DNA from: Parietichytrium sp. I65-24A
Taxonomy: Eukaryota; Sar; Bigyra; Thraustochytrida; Thraustochytriidae
Assembly: GCA_012862575.1 (NCBI GenBank)
Contig: BLSF01000103.1
Coordinates: 24,107-88,106 of the forward strand
Direction of reading: 5' to 3'
Length of the DNA stretch: 64,000 nucleotides
Made by a program: the position numbers and the translations under genes. The notes below the pieces were generated by a model. That model was not told the origin of the DNA, ran no database searches, and saw only the letters and a list, made by a program, of their open reading frames with translations. Below are positions 62,401 through 64,000 of the stretch, one piece after another (position 1 is the stretch's first letter; every line of letters begins with the position of its first letter).

Positions 62401-64000
62401 GAACCTCGCAAAAGAATGCTGCTCCTCCTGACGCGGTAATGGGACAGCTGAAAGTACTTTCCGATGGCAAAGCGCTTCCGGCCACTAAGGTAATCATGGC
62501 AAACTCGCTGAATGGCACGGCATCGTAGGTTCCAAGCACTTGAAGTGTACCCAAATATTGACTCTGCCACGACGTTTCAGCAAGAATGACTCCGTCACTT
62601 TCCAAAATCTCAACAGGGAGGACGACCGGTGCATTTTCTCCTAGAACAATGCCAGAGAGACCAAATTTGTGCCTGTCTAGATCCTCAAGGGGAATTTCAT
62701 TTCCATACTCGTCACGAACATAAAGTTCAAGCTGGAACACATCCCCTGCAGCTATCAATCCAGATTTGCTGTCACCAGAAAGGCTCGCTCCAGAATGCGA
62801 GGCGCTCGGCTGGTCGTGGGTGACCTCGTAGGAAACTGATGCTGTTTTCAAGGCCAGCTCTCCGAAATAGACTTGCAGTGTCAGCTGCCCAGAAACTGTC
62901 GGAGCGAAATCGAAAGAAAAATAGCCATTGTACCCGTAAAGTATAAATCGTACACCTTTCGATCCCCGTTTCCGGACTTTGAGATCACAGAGAGAGCAGA
63001 GGTCACCGAATCGTCTCCTACATGACCACCTTGAGTATTAACGAGTTCAATCTGGCATGCAACAGGACTGCCTGCAACAACTAATGTGGAGAGGTTTTTG
63101 TCGCAGGTCAACGTTGAACGAGAGGAGTCTAGATCGACTTGGCTCACCCCTATTTTCACCGGGGATCCGCCAAGCGACACACCCTTTCTGTCAGTCACAG
63201 ACAGCGTGAAGTTTCCAGGCAAATTATACCGAATCTGAACCAAAGTTGAGGCTGATTGGTTGGTTCCGGAAACAATCTCTGGAACCTGAGCTTGGCCAGA
63301 CTCTACATGCACTGCGTACATGATGACGTCAGACAGCTCGTTTATGGCATTCCCAAATGCATCATACAGAGTTAGTGTGCAGATCGATTTTGTGAGAGCC
63401 AAAACCTCCGTTGCGCATTCAACGAATGAATTCATGGGAGAGAGGGCAGCAGGTGATATTGAAAAAGTCGTCCGAAGGCTCTCCACTACAAGAGACTGAA
63501 TGTACAAGGTCGCCGTCCACGATCCAGACTCAAAGGGGAGGAACGCAAAGACATACTCAGCGCTACTTTCGTTTTGGGGTGATAAAACCAATCTCTGACC
63601 AGAAGAACCCAGAAGCTCTAGTTGAAGGGTGCTCGCGTCGACAGAGAACGAATCAGAAAGCGTTGAGATGAGAGTTGCAGTTATACTCATCCTTTCTCCC
63701 GCAAGTAGAGAACCGCCTGGATTGACCCACAATCTCGACATCTCCAGAGAAAGTTCAGCAGAGAGAGTTGGCGCGGTTGTTGGCGATGCCGTCTCGCGCT
63801 CTAAATTCAAGCACCCAACATCCGTCGCGTTGCCACTGCAATAGTCCATCACATACTCTTTGCACGCCTCTGAGTTTACATCCTCGATACACTTGTCAAA
63901 CTGGCAAGGAGATCCATCTGCTGTTTCGTTGAATGGGCACATGTCCACTTTGGAAGCAGTCGGTGCGCTTGTATGAATTGGTGACATTGTTGGCCACCGG
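39146..64000 (-). CDS. Giant secreted multidomain surface protein (Ig/filamin-like repeats, REJ, GAIN/GPS, beta-propeller), partial, with one frameshift
   Basis: The gene enters from the right edge and ends at 39146, coding for more than 8,280 residues without a detectable intron. The frame changes once, near 62933-62935. Domain order from the visible N-terminal side: Cys-rich segment; about 52 Ig/filamin-like repeats of roughly 108 residues; PTxSP linker; four Calx-beta-like repeats; PKD/REJ-like region; helical GAIN-like region with GPS; TIG-like domain; YWTD/NHL-like propeller. Paired cysteines in most repeats and frequent NxS/T sites indicate a secreted, glycosylated protein. No transmembrane segment is seen in the visible part, so it may be a cell-wall, scale, ectoplasmic-net or adhesion component, or be anchored at the unseen N-terminus. 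REJ plus GPS recalls polycystin-1 and sea-urchin REJ proteins, but the membrane channel part is missing. No orthologue is recognised. Confidence 0.85.
41470..42540 (-). other. GAIN-like region with GPS autoproteolysis motif
   Basis: Helical, Ser-rich sequence (LQQSLILSSALSRN, VVRELSNAQSTMS) precedes a beta-rich part ending in the GPS: CVYWNKSTRAWSSDGC, then CCCTHLTDFSTL. Two tryptophans, four or more cysteines and the HL-T cleavage tripeptide (codons at 41492-41500) are all present. In GAIN domains the bond between L and T is cut by the protein itself and the two parts stay joined. Confidence 0.75.
42540..44200 (-). other. PKD/REJ-like region of the giant protein
   Basis: Beta-sandwich segments with PKD-type features occur here: CGTQTFVLDASTSV, RDLLLDASSSYDPDG, SERLVLRGRSSSA and a final PAGVNYVKVYVADRYG. 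This order upstream of a GPS matches REJ modules in polycystin-1 and sperm receptor proteins. The match is by pattern only. Confidence 0.6.
44770..46366 (-). other. Calx-beta-like repeats of the giant protein
   Basis: About four repeats of 110-140 residues end in DND-, DDD- or DND-type acidic turns (VTIIDNDVA, VGIFDDDIL, FTSFDNDLA) and contain YTVSLTSEPTG, VNVSLTSKPTA and YSVRLSSKPLG. This is the usual Calx-beta pattern, often calcium-binding. Confidence 0.65.
46370..46855 (-). repeat. PTxSP-type low-complexity linker in the giant protein
   Basis: About 160 residues are almost entirely S, P, T, E and A in units such as SPTESPTEAPS and SPTLSPT. Such linkers are common in secreted proteins of stramenopiles and are likely heavily O-glycosylated. 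Antisense frames over this segment are repeat artefacts. Confidence 0.9.
46865..63745 (-). repeat. Array of about 52 Ig/filamin-like protein repeats with period three
   Basis: I counted 49 repeats in the frame below the frameshift and three above it. The common core is C-P-x(5-9)-AG-x(3)-V-x-C, then L-x-D-x-FGN, then a G-x-[YF]-x(3)-F strand and a PG- or AG-ending strand. Every third repeat lacks the D-x-FGN turn and has G-x-LVG(D/N)xxL instead. Units are too diverged to appear as DNA repeats. Confidence 0.8.
62931..62940 (-). other. One-base frameshift in the giant gene
   Basis: Above this point the frame reads GDRKVYDLYFTG and then meets a stop at 62881. Below it the adjacent frame reads YNGYFSFDFAPTVSG, which is the next strand expected in the repeat. 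The change falls at a CCC run (62933-62935 on +). No intron fits. Confidence 0.8.
63746..64000 (-). other. Cys-rich and PT-rich segment at the visible N-terminal side of the giant protein
   Basis: Coding runs through the window edge (RWPTMSPIHTSAPT). A short segment with six cysteines follows (MCPFNETADGSPCQFDKC, then ACKEYVMDYC and VGCLN), then SPTTAPT, then the first Ig-like repeat. The PT motifs at the edge suggest another linker continues upstream. Confidence 0.6.

Noticed and set aside
62841-62990. An intron at the frame change in the giant gene
   Set aside because: The only GT-AG pair in range would be about 50 bases, would not restore the frame, and would remove a conserved strand of the repeat.
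1-64000. Bacterial or viral origin, CRISPR arrays, insertion sequences
   Set aside because: Spliceosomal introns, fibrillarin with a GAR domain, Rab GDI and TMTC show eukaryotic nuclear DNA. The tandem repeats lack CRISPR spacing and no transposase is recognisable.

Overview
The window is nuclear DNA of a compact, gene-dense unicellular eukaryote. The genes are long open frames with few, short introns. The three introns I can place are 71, 83 and 110 bp, all with GTAAGT donors and CAG acceptors. There is no sign of operons, ribosome binding sites or bacterial gene order. A PTxSP-rich linker in the giant surface protein, a plant-type PI4K-gamma-like kinase, a cytochrome b5/acyl-CoA dehydrogenase fusion and a TMTC-type O-mannosyltransferase together suggest a stramenopile, possibly thraustochytrid-like. 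That placement is inference; no rRNA or organellar marker is present.

Layout, left to right: 5' end of a coiled-coil gene running off the left edge (-); EF-hand-like coiled-coil protein (+); nuclear-looking regulator ending in three TM2 domains (-); three-exon lactonase (+); armadillo/LamG protein (-); Rab GDI (-); CPA2 cation/H+ antiporter (+); N2227/carnosine N-methyltransferase-like protein (-); SET-domain methyltransferase with an altered NH motif (+); a 2.4 kb stretch with a doubtful gene fragment and one ambiguous base; PI4K-gamma-like kinase (+); Wss1-like DNA-protein crosslink protease (-); TMTC-like O-mannosyltransferase (+); a 486 bp assembly gap; cytochrome b5-acyl-CoA dehydrogenase (+, two exons); tandem cyclic-nucleotide-binding protein (-); Cgr1/CCDC86 nucleolar protein (-); second SET-domain methyltransferase (-); fibrillarin (+). 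Most neighbours are arranged as divergent or convergent pairs, with tail-to-tail spacing as short as 74 bp.

The right 25 kb (39146-64000, - strand) is one intronless gene with its 5' end beyond the window. It encodes more than 8,280 residues of an apparently secreted surface protein: a Cys-rich segment, about 52 Ig/filamin-like repeats of roughly 108 residues arranged with strict period three, a PTxSP stalk, Calx-beta-like repeats, a PKD/REJ-like region, a GAIN-like region with a GPS autoproteolysis motif, then a TIG-like domain and a YWTD/NHL-like beta-propeller. No membrane segment follows the GPS, which differs from polycystins and adhesion GPCRs. A one-base frameshift near 62933-62935 is probably a sequencing error in a CCC run. 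This gene is the most unusual object in the window.

Housekeeping themes present are ribosome biogenesis (fibrillarin, Cgr1), lysine methylation (two SET proteins), vesicle traffic (Rab GDI, possibly the LamG protein), cyclic-nucleotide and lipid signalling, and protein O-mannosylation. I see no convincing transposon, tRNA or rRNA gene.
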